64,000 bases of DNA from VRUE01 sp963770315 (GTDB lineage Bacteria > Actinomycetota > Thermoleophilia > Solirubrobacterales > 70-9): NCBI GenBank assembly GCA_963770315.1, contig CAVYPC010000002.1, positions 186,001-250,000 on the forward strand, given 5' to 3'. The translations under genes and the position numbers were made by a program. Below the pieces are notes generated by a model that ran no database searches, was not told where the DNA came from, and saw only the letters and a list, made by a program, of their open reading frames with translations. Positions 32,806 through 41,597 of the stretch are shown here, piece by piece. Within the stretch, counting starts at the first letter, position 1, and each line of letters begins with the position of its first letter.

Positions 32806-33303
32806 TTATTTGCCTTCGGCTGCTTCCGAGGCTTCTTTTGCCTGCTGGATCAGTTCCCCCAGCCGGGCTTTGGAGCCCCCGCTCGTGCCGGCTGCGCCGC
32901 CGGCTTCGCTCGCTCCTCCGGCGCCCTTGTCGCCGCCGCTCGTGCTCTTGCCTTCTTCGCTGGGCGACGGCCCGCTGGCCCCGCCCTTCTTGCCGGTGCC
33001 CGAGCCGCCTTCGGCTTTCAGTTCTTCAACCTGGGCTTTGAGCGCCTGCAGTTCCGCTTCGAGCTGGGCGCTGCCCGATCCGGCGGCTTCTCCGCCTCCT
33101 GCGCCGATCTGCGCTTCGAGCTGCCTTTGCAGCGCCTGCACGTCGTCCTGGCTGACAGAGCTTTCGCGGGCGTCGATCGCCAGGTAGATCGCCGCCCCGC
33201 CGATGCCGATCGCGATCACGGAGAGGGCGAGGAAGACGCGGGTGCGCATGCCGAGCTTGCGCTCGACCTCTCCTATCCAGGCCCGCAACCCGTCCAGCGA
33301 CAT
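32806..33303 (-). CDS. membrane-anchored coiled-coil protein, low-complexity tail
   Basis: A 165-aa protein with a short cytoplasmic start (MSLDGLRAWIGEVERKLGMR), one transmembrane helix (about 23-42, FLALSVIAIGIGGAAIYLAI), a coiled coil (about 50-100) and a Gly/Ser/Ala/Lys-rich tail ending in another short helix (LGELIQQAKEASEAAEG). Glu is mainly GAA, as in the exported proteins of this window. Type II topology with an outside tail is likely. I do not recognise the family. Confidence 0.65.
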   Translation of the reverse strand: MSLDGLRAWIGEVERKLGMRTRVFLALSVIAIGIGGAAIYLAIDARESSVSQDDVQALQRQLEAQIGAGGGEAAGSGSAQLEAELQALKAQVEELKAEGGSGTGKKGGASGPSPSEEGKSTSGGDKGAGGASEAGGAAGTSGGSKARLGELIQQAKEASEAAEGK

Positions 33304-33395
33304 CGCTCCAATCTAGTCGAGAACCGCGCCGGGGAGCCAGGTCAAATACCCTCCGGTCCGCACTTCCCATCCCCGAGAGCTCAAGGAGAACCCGC

Positions 33396-34556
33396 ATGCC
33401 CGAGGCAGTGATCGTCGACACCATCCGCACGCCGATCGGCCGCGCCTTCAAGGGCTCGCTCGCCCAGCTTCGCCCCGACGAGATGGGCGCCTACGTCGTC
33501 GACCAGCTGCTCGAGCGCAATCCCGAGGTCGACCCGGCCTCGGTCGAAGACCTCTTCTGCGGCTGCGGCATGCCGCAGGGCCTGCAGGCCTTCAACATCG
33601 GCCGCATCGTCTCGCTGCTCTCCGAGAAGCTGCCGCAGGAGGTCAACGGCGTCACGGTCTCGCGCTACTGCTCCTCCAGCCTCGACGCGATCCGCCACGC
33701 CGGCAACGCGATCAAGGCCGGCGAGGGCGACGTCTACATCGCCGCGGGGGTCGAGTGGGTGAGCCGCTACAACGAGCGCACCGAGCCCGCCGGCGCCGAC
33801 GACCAGAACCCCAACCTGCAGGGCAACGACGGCCAGCCCAACGCCTACATCGAGATGGGCAAGACGGCGGTCAACGTCGCCGAAAAGTACGAGGTCAGCC
33901 GTGCCGACATGGACAAGTTCGCGCAGCGCTCCCAGGAACTGGCCGTGCAGTCCCAGGAGGACGGCTTCTTCGACCGCGAGATCGTCCCGGTGAAGCTGCC
34001 CGACGGCACCGAGGTCGCCAAGGACGACGGGCCGCGAGCCTCCTCGACCCTGGAGAAGCTCTCTCAGCTGGAAGAGTCCTTCGGCGGCGGCGGCGTCACC
34101 GCCGGCAACTCCTGCCCGCTCAACGACGGCGCCGCCGCGGTGCTGCTGATGAGCGACACCAAGGCCAAGGAGCTGGGGCTGACCCCGCGCGCCCGCATCG
34201 TCACCGCCGCCACCTTCGGCAACGAGCCCGAGTACATGGGCGTCGCCCCGATCGGCGCGATCAAGAAGGTGCTGGAGCGCTCCGGGATGACGATGGAGGA
34301 CGTCGGCACGGTCGAGCTCAACGAGGCCTTCGCCGCCCAGGTGATCCCGATCATGGACGAGTGCGACATCCCGCTGGAGAAGCTCAACACGCACGGCGGC
34401 GCGATCGCCCTCGGCCACCCCTTCGGCATGACCGGCGCCCGCATGATGGGCACCCTGCTCAACGTGATGGAGACCGACGACCACCAGGTCGGGATCGAGA
34501 CCATGTGCGTAGCGGGTGGGCAGGGCAAGGCAATGCTCGTAGAGCGGATGAGCTGA
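33396..34556 (+). CDS. acetyl-CoA C-acyltransferase (thiolase)
   Basis: The 386-aa enzyme has the thiolase catalytic set: nucleophile Cys 92 in SRYCSSSLDAI, His 341 in GGAIALGHPFG, and Cys 371 in MCVAGGQG. It cleaves 3-ketoacyl-CoA with CoA, or condenses two acyl-CoAs. AAGGAG stands before ATG 33396. It heads a same-strand run of acyl-CoA and oxygenase genes (to 37993), which favours a degradative role. Confidence 0.92.
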   Translation: MPEAVIVDTIRTPIGRAFKGSLAQLRPDEMGAYVVDQLLERNPEVDPASVEDLFCGCGMPQGLQAFNIGRIVSLLSEKLPQEVNGVTVSRYCSSSLDAIRHAGNAIKAGEGDVYIAAGVEWVSRYNERTEPAGADDQNPNLQGNDGQPNAYIEMGKTAVNVAEKYEVSRADMDKFAQRSQELAVQSQEDGFFDREIVPVKLPDGTEVAKDDGPRASSTLEKLSQLEESFGGGGVTAGNSCPLNDGAAAVLLMSDTKAKELGLTPRARIVTAATFGNEPEYMGVAPIGAIKKVLERSGMTMEDVGTVELNEAFAAQVIPIMDECDIPLEKLNTHGGAIALGHPFGMTGARMMGTLLNVMETDDHQVGIETMCVAGGQGKAMLVERMS

Positions 34557-34565
34557 GGTAGGCGG

Positions 34566-35486
34566 ATGGAGGGCCGACCCGAGACGCTGACTTACGAGAG
34601 CAGCGGTCGGGTCGCCCGCATCACCCTCAACCGGCCCGACCGCGGCAACGGGATCGTGCCGCGGATGCCGGCCGAGATCGCGGCCTGCGTCGAGCGGGCC
34701 AACCTCGACCCCGCCGTCCACGTCATCGCCCTCGCCGGCAACGGCAGCGGCTTCTGCGGCGGCTACGACCTGGTCGCCTCGGCCGAGGGCGACATGAGCG
34801 GCCTGGACGGGGTCGAGGCGCCGCCCGGCTCGCCGCTCGACCCGGCGACGATCGCCGCCAACCACGCGCCGGAGTCGAACTGGGACCCGGTCACCGACTT
34901 CCAGTTCATGTCGCGCAACGTGCGCGGCTTCATGAGCCTCTTCCACTCCGAGAAGCCGGTGCTCTGCAAGGTCCACGGCTACTGCGTCGCCGGAGGCACC
35001 GACATGGCGCTCTGCTCGGACCTGCTGGTGATCGGCGCCGACGCCAAGATCGGCTACCCGCCGGCTCGCGTCTGGGGCTCGCCGACGACGGCGCTGTGGG
35101 CGGCGCGTCTGGGGCCGATGCGGGCCAAGCGGCTGCTCTTGACCGGTGACTCGCTGAGTGGCGAGCAGGCGGCGGAGTGGGGGCTGGCGACCGAGGCGCC
35201 ACAGCCCGATCAGCTCGACGAGCGCTTCGAGGCGCTGCTGGAGCGCGTCGCGCGAATGCCGATCAACCAGCTGGTGATGATGAAGATGCTGGTCAACCAG
35301 TCGCTCTACGCGCAGGGCCTGCACCAGACCCAGCTGCTAGGCACCTTCTTCGACGGCATCGCGCGCCACACCGAGGAGGGCCACGGCTTCGTCCGCCGCG
35401 CCGCCGAGGGCGGCTTCAAGCAGGCGGTGCGGGAGCGTGACGAGCCTTTCGGCGACTATGGCCTGGGGGGCTTCGGTGTCGAGTAG
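34566..35486 (+). CDS. enoyl-CoA hydratase/isomerase (crotonase) family protein
   Basis: A 306-aa crotonase: RITLNRPDRGNGI, oxyanion-hole segments IALAGNGSGFCGGYDL and GYCVAGGTDMALCSDLLV, and the LTGDSLSGEQAAEWGL motif. The Glu usually seen after the second oxyanion segment (hydratase base) is not obvious, because the region reads GYPPARVWGSPTTALW. It could therefore be an isomerase, hydrolase or other crotonase activity. It begins 9 bases after the thiolase and its end overlaps the monooxygenase start. Confidence 0.88.
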   Translation: MEGRPETLTYESSGRVARITLNRPDRGNGIVPRMPAEIAACVERANLDPAVHVIALAGNGSGFCGGYDLVASAEGDMSGLDGVEAPPGSPLDPATIAANHAPESNWDPVTDFQFMSRNVRGFMSLFHSEKPVLCKVHGYCVAGGTDMALCSDLLVIGADAKIGYPPARVWGSPTTALWAARLGPMRAKRLLLTGDSLSGEQAAEWGLATEAPQPDQLDERFEALLERVARMPINQLVMMKMLVNQSLYAQGLHQTQLLGTFFDGIARHTEEGHGFVRRAAEGGFKQAVRERDEPFGDYGLGGFGVE

Positions 35487-36945
35487 CAACGGGCGGCCCC
35501 CGCGCTCGCGCTCTATCGCCGTCGTCGGCGGCGGGTTCGGCGGAGTCGGTGCGGCGGTCATGCTGCGCCGCGCCGGCTATGAGGACGTCACCGTCTTCGA
35601 GAAGGGCGAGCGGGTCGGGGGCGTCTGGAACCACAACACTTACCCCGGCGCCGCCTGCGACGTGCCCTCCCATCTCTACGAGTTCTCCTTCGCTCCCAAC
35701 CGCTGGTCGCGCCGCTACGCGCCGCAGGCGGAGATCCAGGCATACGTGGAGGGGGTGGCGCGGCGCTTCGGCGTGCTCGACAGGGTCCGAACCGGCGTCG
35801 AGGTGACGAGCGCCACCTGGGACGAGGGTCGCGGCAGGTGGGTGCTCCAGACCAGCGCCGGCAAGCACGAGGCCGAGCTCCTGCTCACCGCCTGCGGCCA
35901 GCTCTCGGTCCCCAAGACGCCGGCGATCCCGGGCCTGGAGAGCTTCGACGGCCCCGCCTTCCACACCGCCGAGTGGCGCCACGACGTCGACCTGACCGGC
36001 AAGCGGGTGGCAGTGGTCGGCACCGGCTGCAGCGCGATCCAGGTCGTGCCGGCGATCCAGCCGACCGTCGGGCAGCTCGACGTCTACCAGCGCTCGGCGG
36101 GCTGGACCTTCCCGAAGATGGACTACGCCTACCCCGAGTGGGCGCACTCGCTGTTCAAGCGCTTCCCCGCGCTGCGCCGCCTCGACCGCGCCTCGATCCT
36201 GGCCTTCATGGAGTTGGGGGCGGCCGCGATGACGCACCACCAGTGGCTGCTGCCTGCCCTCCGCAGCGTCGGTCGCCGCCAAATCACGGGGACGATCGAG
36301 GACCCGGAGCTGCTCCGCAAGGCGATGCCGAGCGATGAGTTCGGCTGCAAGCGGATGATGCTCACCGACGAGTGGTACCCGACCCTGGCCAAGCCCAACG
36401 TGGAGCTGGTGACGGAGCGGATCGCCGCGGTGACCCCGACTGGCATCCGCGACGCGGCTGGCGTCGAGCGGCCGGCGGACGCGCTCGTGCTCGCCACCGG
36501 CTTCGCCACCCACGGCTTCGTCGCGCCGATGGAGATCACCGGCTGCGAAGGCGCGCTGGCACAGGAGTGGGAGGAGGTCGCCCGCGCCTACCTGGGCCTG
36601 AGCGTACCGGGCTTCCCCAACATGTTCCTGCTCTACGGCCCCAACACCAACGGCGGCACCGGCTCGGTGATCTACACGATCGAGGCTGGGGTCGGGCACG
36701 TGCTCGCCGCCCTGGGCGAGCTGGATCGCGCCGAGGCGAGCCGGATCGAGGTGCGCCGCGAGGCGGCGGCGGACTTCGACCGCGAGCTGCGCGACGCCCT
36801 CGCCGGCACGGTCTGGCACAGCGGCTGCACCAACTGGTACGTCGACGAGAACGGCAGCGACCCGCAGCAGTGGCCCTGGCTGTGGCGCACCTACCGGCGG
36901 CGCACGGCGAAGCTCCAGCCCGGTGCATACGCTCTGGCCGTATGA
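35476..36945 (+). CDS. flavin monooxygenase, Baeyer-Villiger type
   Basis: The protein has about 489 aa with two Rossmann motifs (VVGGGFGGVGAAVMLRRAGY for FAD; VVGTGCSAIQVVP for NADPH) and between them FDGPAFHTAEW, which fits the FxGxxxHxxxW fingerprint of Baeyer-Villiger and related class B monooxygenases. It would insert oxygen into a ketone to give an ester or lactone. GTG 35476 lies inside the crotonase end and is preceded by a G-run; ATG 35458 is an alternative. Neighbours suggest ring or ketone catabolism feeding acyl-CoA. Confidence 0.87.
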   Translation: MSSSNGRPPRSRSIAVVGGGFGGVGAAVMLRRAGYEDVTVFEKGERVGGVWNHNTYPGAACDVPSHLYEFSFAPNRWSRRYAPQAEIQAYVEGVARRFGVLDRVRTGVEVTSATWDEGRGRWVLQTSAGKHEAELLLTACGQLSVPKTPAIPGLESFDGPAFHTAEWRHDVDLTGKRVAVVGTGCSAIQVVPAIQPTVGQLDVYQRSAGWTFPKMDYAYPEWAHSLFKRFPALRRLDRASILAFMELGAAAMTHHQWLLPALRSVGRRQITGTIEDPELLRKAMPSDEFGCKRMMLTDEWYPTLAKPNVELVTERIAAVTPTGIRDAAGVERPADALVLATGFATHGFVAPMEITGCEGALAQEWEEVARAYLGLSVPGFPNMFLLYGPNTNGGTGSVIYTIEAGVGHVLAALGELDRAEASRIEVRREAAADFDRELRDALAGTVWHSGCTNWYVDENGSDPQQWPWLWRTYRRRTAKLQPGAYALAV

Positions 36946-37391
36946 GCGACGCCCCCGTCCACCCCAGCTCGCGGATCACCCCGGAGACCGCCCGCGCCTT
37001 CCTGCCCGGCAGCTTCCCCGGCGACCTCGGGATCGAGCCGCTGGAGATCGAGGATTCGCACTCGCGCGGGCGGATCGTGGTCGACAGGCGCCACCTGCAT
37101 CCCGGCGGCTTCGTCCACGGCGGGGTCTGGACCGCGCTCGGCGACACCGTCGCCGCCTGGGCCACCTTCCGCGGCATCCCGCCGGGCTACAACTTCACCA
37201 CGATCGAGCTGAAGCTGAACGTCTTCGCCGCCGGCGTGCTCGGCGACGAGATCGTCGCCGTCGGCGAGCCGCTGCACACCGGCAAGAGCACGGTGGTGAT
37301 CGAGGTGAGGATGGAGCGCCGCCGCGAGGGCGTCGAGCCGCGCTTGGCGGCGAACCTGATCGTCAGCCAGTTCGTCCTGCCCCCGGCTTGA
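36942..37391 (+). CDS. PaaI-type hotdog thioesterase
   Basis: A 149-aa single hotdog domain with HPGGFVHGGVWTALGDTVAA (active-site HGG and Asp) and GYNFTTIELKLNVF, as in PaaI/YbgC-like acyl-CoA thioesterases. It would release CoA from acyl- or aryl-CoA esters. ATG 36942 overlaps the monooxygenase stop and its own stop overlaps the next start, so it is tightly coupled on both sides. Confidence 0.87.
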   Translation: MSDAPVHPSSRITPETARAFLPGSFPGDLGIEPLEIEDSHSRGRIVVDRRHLHPGGFVHGGVWTALGDTVAAWATFRGIPPGYNFTTIELKLNVFAAGVLGDEIVAVGEPLHTGKSTVVIEVRMERRREGVEPRLAANLIVSQFVLPPA

Positions 37392-37993
37392 CCGACTACG
37401 TCTTCGGCTACGCCTCGCTGGTCGAGCTGCGTCAGACGCAGATCGTGGGCGGCGTCGAGCGGGTGCCCGTCCCTGGCCGGCTGCGCGGGTATCGCCGTTG
37501 TTGGGGCGCCGCGATGAATAACTGGGAGGGGGGAGACACGGTCAAGCACTACCTCGATCCCGAGACCGGGGAGAGGCCGCGCATCCGCGTCGCCTACCTC
37601 GACATCTACGAGCAGGCCGGCGGGGCGGTAAACGGGCTCGCGCTTCCGGTCGATGCCGATCGCCTGGCGGCACTCGACGCACGCGAGATCAACTACGAGC
37701 GCATCGATGTCTCCGCCGCCTTCGAGCCGATGCCGGCCGAGGGCGAGAGCGCGTCATCAGAGGAGCGCTCCCCGCGCGTCTTCACCTATCTGGGCCTCGG
37801 TGCCGCCCGCGAGCGTTGCAGGCGGGGAGTCGCCGAGGGCAACGCCTTCGCCGCCGCCGACTACGCCAGCGCCGTGCGCAGAGCCTTCGAGCGCCTCGCC
37901 CCCGACGCCCTCGCCGAGTTCGACCGCACTACCGACCCGCTCCCGTTCCCCCAACGCGACCTTTCTGTAGTTCTCCCTCTGGAAGGGGCCTGA
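37388..37993 (+). CDS. gamma-glutamylcyclotransferase-like protein
   Basis: The 201-aa protein opens with DYVFGYASLVELRQT, corresponding to the YGSL substrate loop of the GGCT/AIG2 fold. LDAREINYERIDVS carries an acidic residue in the usual catalytic region. The middle and C-terminal parts are less conserved, so it may act on another gamma-glutamyl or related amide. The TTG start (TTGA overlap with the thioesterase stop) is unusual but is the only one that fits. Confidence 0.7.
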   Translation: MTDYVFGYASLVELRQTQIVGGVERVPVPGRLRGYRRCWGAAMNNWEGGDTVKHYLDPETGERPRIRVAYLDIYEQAGGAVNGLALPVDADRLAALDAREINYERIDVSAAFEPMPAEGESASSEERSPRVFTYLGLGAARERCRRGVAEGNAFAAADYASAVRRAFERLAPDALAEFDRTTDPLPFPQRDLSVVLPLEGA

Positions 37994-38087
37994 CCAAGCA
38001 GATCAAGGACGCAGGGAGGCTGACGAGGGGAGCGCACTCCGGTGCGTGACCCGAAGGCGGCCGACCGAGGACGCCGATATGCGCCGG

Positions 38088-40481
38088 TCAGGGCTCTTCC
38101 AGCCTTTCGATCTGGGGGAGGCGCCATAGCAGGCTGGCGATCGTCAGCCCTATCGCCGAGCAGAGCAGCGCCAGGAACCACTGGCTCGCCGTGAGCAGGG
38201 TCATCTCGAAGAAGTCGCGCACCGGCGCGGCCGCCAGGATCAGGGCAAAGAGGGCGCCCAGCCCCGCCACCATCGCCAGCATGTAGCTCTGGATCGCGAT
38301 GTGCTCGCGCCCGGGCCCGCGCTCGAGCAGCAGCACGAAGGCGAGGCCGAGCACGATCAGCGTCGTCGTCGCGGCGGTGCGGCCGGCCTCCAGCGAGCCG
38401 CCGAAGACGGTGTCGACGAGGAAGAAGCAGAGGATCGAGCCGAGTGCCGTCGCCAGCCCGGCCGGCACGGCGAAGGCGGCGAGCGCGCGCAGCAGGCGGC
38501 CGCGGTAGAGCGGGCCGTCCGAGGGCGCGAGGGCGAGGACGAAGGAGGGGATGCCGATCGTCAGGAAGGCGGCCAGGGTGAGATGGCGGGGGAGGAAGGG
38601 GAAGGCGAAGCCGGGCACCGCGACGAGCAGGATCAGCGCCGCGGCATACACGCTCTTGGTCAGGTAGAGGCGGCCGAGGCGGTGGATGTTGCGGGCGATC
38701 CGCCGCCCTTCGGCGACCGCTTCCGGCAGCCGCGCGAACTCGTCTTTGAGCAGGACCACGTCGGCGACTCCCTTGGTCACCTGGGCGCCGGAGCCCATCG
38801 CCACCGCGAGGCGCGCCTGCTTCAGGGCTGGCACGTCGTTGACCCCGTCGCCGATCATCGCCGTGTAGCGGCCGCTCGCTCGCAGTGCCTCGACCAGGGC
38901 CTTCTTCTGCTCGGGCGCGATCCGGCAGAAGATCGTGTTGCTCTGCGCCGCGGCGGCGAGCTCCTTGGGATCCTCGGGCAGCTCGGAGCCCTCGATCACG
39001 CCGGCGTCGGCGGGCACCCCGACGGCGTAGGCGACCGCCGTCACCGTCGCCCGCGCGTCGCCGGAGATCAGCTTCAGGTCCACGTCCCCCTCGCGCATCG
39101 CGGCGATCGTCTCGGCGGCATCGGCACGCAGCGTCTCCTCCAGCACGACGAGGGCGATCGGCGTCAGTCGCGGCGGTGGCGCCTGCCACGGGTCGTCGGG
39201 CAGCGGCTCGCCTGCCCGGCCGAAGGCGACGACGCGGCGCCCGGCAGCGGTCTCCTCCTCCAGCTTGCGGGCAAGGCCCGGCGGCAGCGCCAGCGCTCCG
39301 GCCTGGGCGAGGATGTCTGGCGCGCCGAGGACGTAGCTGACGCCGCCCAGCCGCAAACCGCTCCACTTCCACTTCGAGGAGAAGGGAACTTCGCCGCCGA
39401 CCCGGCCCGGCTGCGCCGGGAAGGCCTCGGCGACGGTTTCCAGGGTCCGGTTGCGGTCGCCGGCGCTGGCCGCGAACCGCCCCAGCGCCTCCTCGGCGTC
39501 GCCCTCGTCGACCCCCTCGGCGGCCTCGACCCCGAGCAGGCGCAGCTGCCCGTCGGTCAAGGTGCCGGTCTTGTCGACGCAGATCGTGTCGACGGCGGCG
39601 AGGCTCTCGGTGGCGCTCATCTGCTGCACCAGCGTGTCTTTGCGCGCCAGCCGCACGGCGGCGACGGCGAAGGTGACGCTCATCAGCAGCACCATCCCCT
39701 CGGGGATCAGCGTCACCAGGCCGGCGGTCGCCGTCTGTGCCGCCTCGACCAGGTCGGTGCTGCGCAGCTGGAAGGTGAGCAGCAGCAGCGCTGCCAGCGG
39801 CGCCATCGCCCAGGTGCAGGCGACGATCACCCGGTTGACCTCGGACTGCAGCGGCGAGGGCGGGTGGCGGAACGCCTTCGCCTCGCCCGCCAGGCGCCCC
39901 GCGTAGCTCTCCTCTCGAACCGCGTCGACCCGGTAGCGCCCCGAGCCGGAGATGCAGAAGGAGCCCGAGAGCGCCCGGTCGCCGACCTCCTTGCGGATCC
40001 CGTCGGCCTCGCCGGTCAGCATCGACTCGTCCAGCGTCATGCCGCGGCTGGCGATCGTCTTGCCGTCGGCCACCAGCTGGTCGCCGGGCTCGATCGCGAT
40101 CACGTCGCCCGGCACGACCTCCTCTGCCAGCAGGCTGACGACGGCGCCGTCGCGGAGCACCTTTGCGTGCGGCGCGACCAGCACCGCCAGCTCGTCCAGC
40201 GTCTTCTTCGCTTTCAGCTCCTGGCGGATGCCGATGTAGGAGTTGACGATCGCGATCAGGCCGAAGACGGCGTCGGCGATCAGCCCCAACGAGAGGATCA
40301 ACACGAAGAAGACGCCGATGATCGCGTTGAAGAGGGTGAAGACGTTGCCGGCGACGATGCTCGAGACCGAGCGCGAGGAAGTGTCCGGCGGGGTGCCGAG
40401 CTTGCGCAGGCGCTTGGCCGCCTCGGCGCTGCTCAGGCCGCGCTCGGCGGCATCCGTTGTGTCGGTTGCGGTAGCGGCCAT
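38088..40481 (-). CDS. P-type cation ATPase, CtpE-like
   Basis: The 797-aa pump has LTGEAD (155-160, in place of TGES), IPEGM in the ion-binding helix (259-263), the phosphorylated Asp 303 in CVDKTGTLTDG, and GDGVNDVPALKQARLAVAMG before the C-terminal helices. It resembles the actinobacterial CtpE group, implicated in calcium or other divalent-cation handling. It is alone on this strand between a convergent GGCT-like gene and a divergent LLM enzyme. Substrate is inferred from family only. Confidence 0.88.
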   Translation of the reverse strand: MAATATDTTDAAERGLSSAEAAKRLRKLGTPPDTSSRSVSSIVAGNVFTLFNAIIGVFFVLILSLGLIADAVFGLIAIVNSYIGIRQELKAKKTLDELAVLVAPHAKVLRDGAVVSLLAEEVVPGDVIAIEPGDQLVADGKTIASRGMTLDESMLTGEADGIRKEVGDRALSGSFCISGSGRYRVDAVREESYAGRLAGEAKAFRHPPSPLQSEVNRVIVACTWAMAPLAALLLLTFQLRSTDLVEAAQTATAGLVTLIPEGMVLLMSVTFAVAAVRLARKDTLVQQMSATESLAAVDTICVDKTGTLTDGQLRLLGVEAAEGVDEGDAEEALGRFAASAGDRNRTLETVAEAFPAQPGRVGGEVPFSSKWKWSGLRLGGVSYVLGAPDILAQAGALALPPGLARKLEEETAAGRRVVAFGRAGEPLPDDPWQAPPPRLTPIALVVLEETLRADAAETIAAMREGDVDLKLISGDARATVTAVAYAVGVPADAGVIEGSELPEDPKELAAAAQSNTIFCRIAPEQKKALVEALRASGRYTAMIGDGVNDVPALKQARLAVAMGSGAQVTKGVADVVLLKDEFARLPEAVAEGRRIARNIHRLGRLYLTKSVYAAALILLVAVPGFAFPFLPRHLTLAAFLTIGIPSFVLALAPSDGPLYRGRLLRALAAFAVPAGLATALGSILCFFLVDTVFGGSLEAGRTAATTTLIVLGLAFVLLLERGPGREHIAIQSYMLAMVAGLGALFALILAAAPVRDFFEMTLLTASQWFLALLCSAIGLTIASLLWRLPQIERLEEP

Positions 40482-40510
40482 CAGGGGACATTCAATAGGG
40501 TTCCCCGCGG

Positions 40511-41560
40511 ATGGCTTTAAAACTCGGACTCAACCTCGGCTACTGGGGCATCGGCCCTGCTGGCGATGACGCGGTGGAGGTCGTGCAGGCGGCCGAGGCC
40601 GCCGGCTTCGAGTCGGTCTGGGCGGCCGAGTCCTACGGCTCCGACGTGGTCAGCGTCCTCGCCTGGCTGGCGCCGCAGACCAGCACCATCAATCTGGGTG
40701 CCGCGATCCTGCAGGTACCCGCGCGCCCGCCGGCCGCCGCGGCGATGGCCGGGGCGACGATCGACAAGCTCTCCGGCGGCCGCTTCCTCTTCGGCTTCGG
40801 GCCGTCCGGGCCGCAGGTCTCCGAAGGCTGGTACGGCGTCCCCTACTCGAAGCCCTGGGGCCGGACCCGCGAGTACATCGAAGTCGTGCGCGAGATCGTC
40901 GCCCGCGAGGGCAAGGTCGACCACCAGGGCGAGCACTATCAGCTGCCGCTGCCCGGCGGCGAGGGCAAGCCGTTGAAGCTCAACTTCCACCCTGAGCGCA
41001 ACCGGATCCCGGTCTTCGTCGGCGCGATCGGGCGCAAATCGGTCGAGATGGCGGCGGAGATATGCGACGGCTGGATCCCGATCTTCTTCAGCGTCGACGC
41101 CTTCGAGCAGACCTGGGGCGAGCACCTGGAGGCGGGCTTCGCCAAGGGCGGCCGCCAGCGCTCCGATCTCGAGGTCTCGCCCTCGCTGCAGGTTGCGATC
41201 GACGGCGACCTGGAGGCGGCCAAGAACGTGGTCAAGACCGGCCTCGTCCTCTACTTCGGCGGCATGGGCAGCCGCAAGACCAACTTCTACGTCGACCTCG
41301 CCCATCGCTTCGGCTTCGGCGAGGTCGCCGACGAGGTCCAGCGTCGCTTCCAGGACGGCGACCGCGGCGGCGCTTTCGAGGCGATGCCGGACGAGATCGT
41401 CGAGGCCACCTCGCTGGTCGGCACCGAGGCCGAGGTGGCGGAGCGGATCGAGCGCTTCCGCGGCGCCGGCGTCGACCGGCTGATCGTCTCTCCCGTCCAC
41501 GTCGAGCGCGACCAGCAACTGCACACGATCGAGCGCTTGGCCGCCCTGGCGGGCGGCTGA
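40511..41560 (+). CDS. LLM-class (F420-dependent-type) oxidoreductase
   Basis: The 349-aa protein is a luciferase-like TIM barrel: LGLNLGYWGIGPAGDDAVEV, ESVWAAESYGSDV, LGAAILQVPARPP, GRFLFGFGPSGPQV and VPVFVGAIG-type strands. In actinobacteria such proteins mostly use F420, less often FMN. It stands immediately upstream of the transhydrogenase operon, separated by 37 bases. The substrate is unknown. Confidence 0.85.
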   Translation: MALKLGLNLGYWGIGPAGDDAVEVVQAAEAAGFESVWAAESYGSDVVSVLAWLAPQTSTINLGAAILQVPARPPAAAAMAGATIDKLSGGRFLFGFGPSGPQVSEGWYGVPYSKPWGRTREYIEVVREIVAREGKVDHQGEHYQLPLPGGEGKPLKLNFHPERNRIPVFVGAIGRKSVEMAAEICDGWIPIFFSVDAFEQTWGEHLEAGFAKGGRQRSDLEVSPSLQVAIDGDLEAAKNVVKTGLVLYFGGMGSRKTNFYVDLAHRFGFGEVADEVQRRFQDGDRGGAFEAMPDEIVEATSLVGTEAEVAERIERFRGAGVDRLIVSPVHVERDQQLHTIERLAALAGG

Positions 41561-41597
41561 CCCGCTCCTACCCTCATCGCATAACCTTCCGCGCCGC

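Noticed and set aside
37994..38087. Gene or terminator in the gap between the GGCT-like gene and the P-type ATPase
   Set aside because: Only a weak 5-bp stem (CGCAC/GTGCG) and no reading frame with a start signal.
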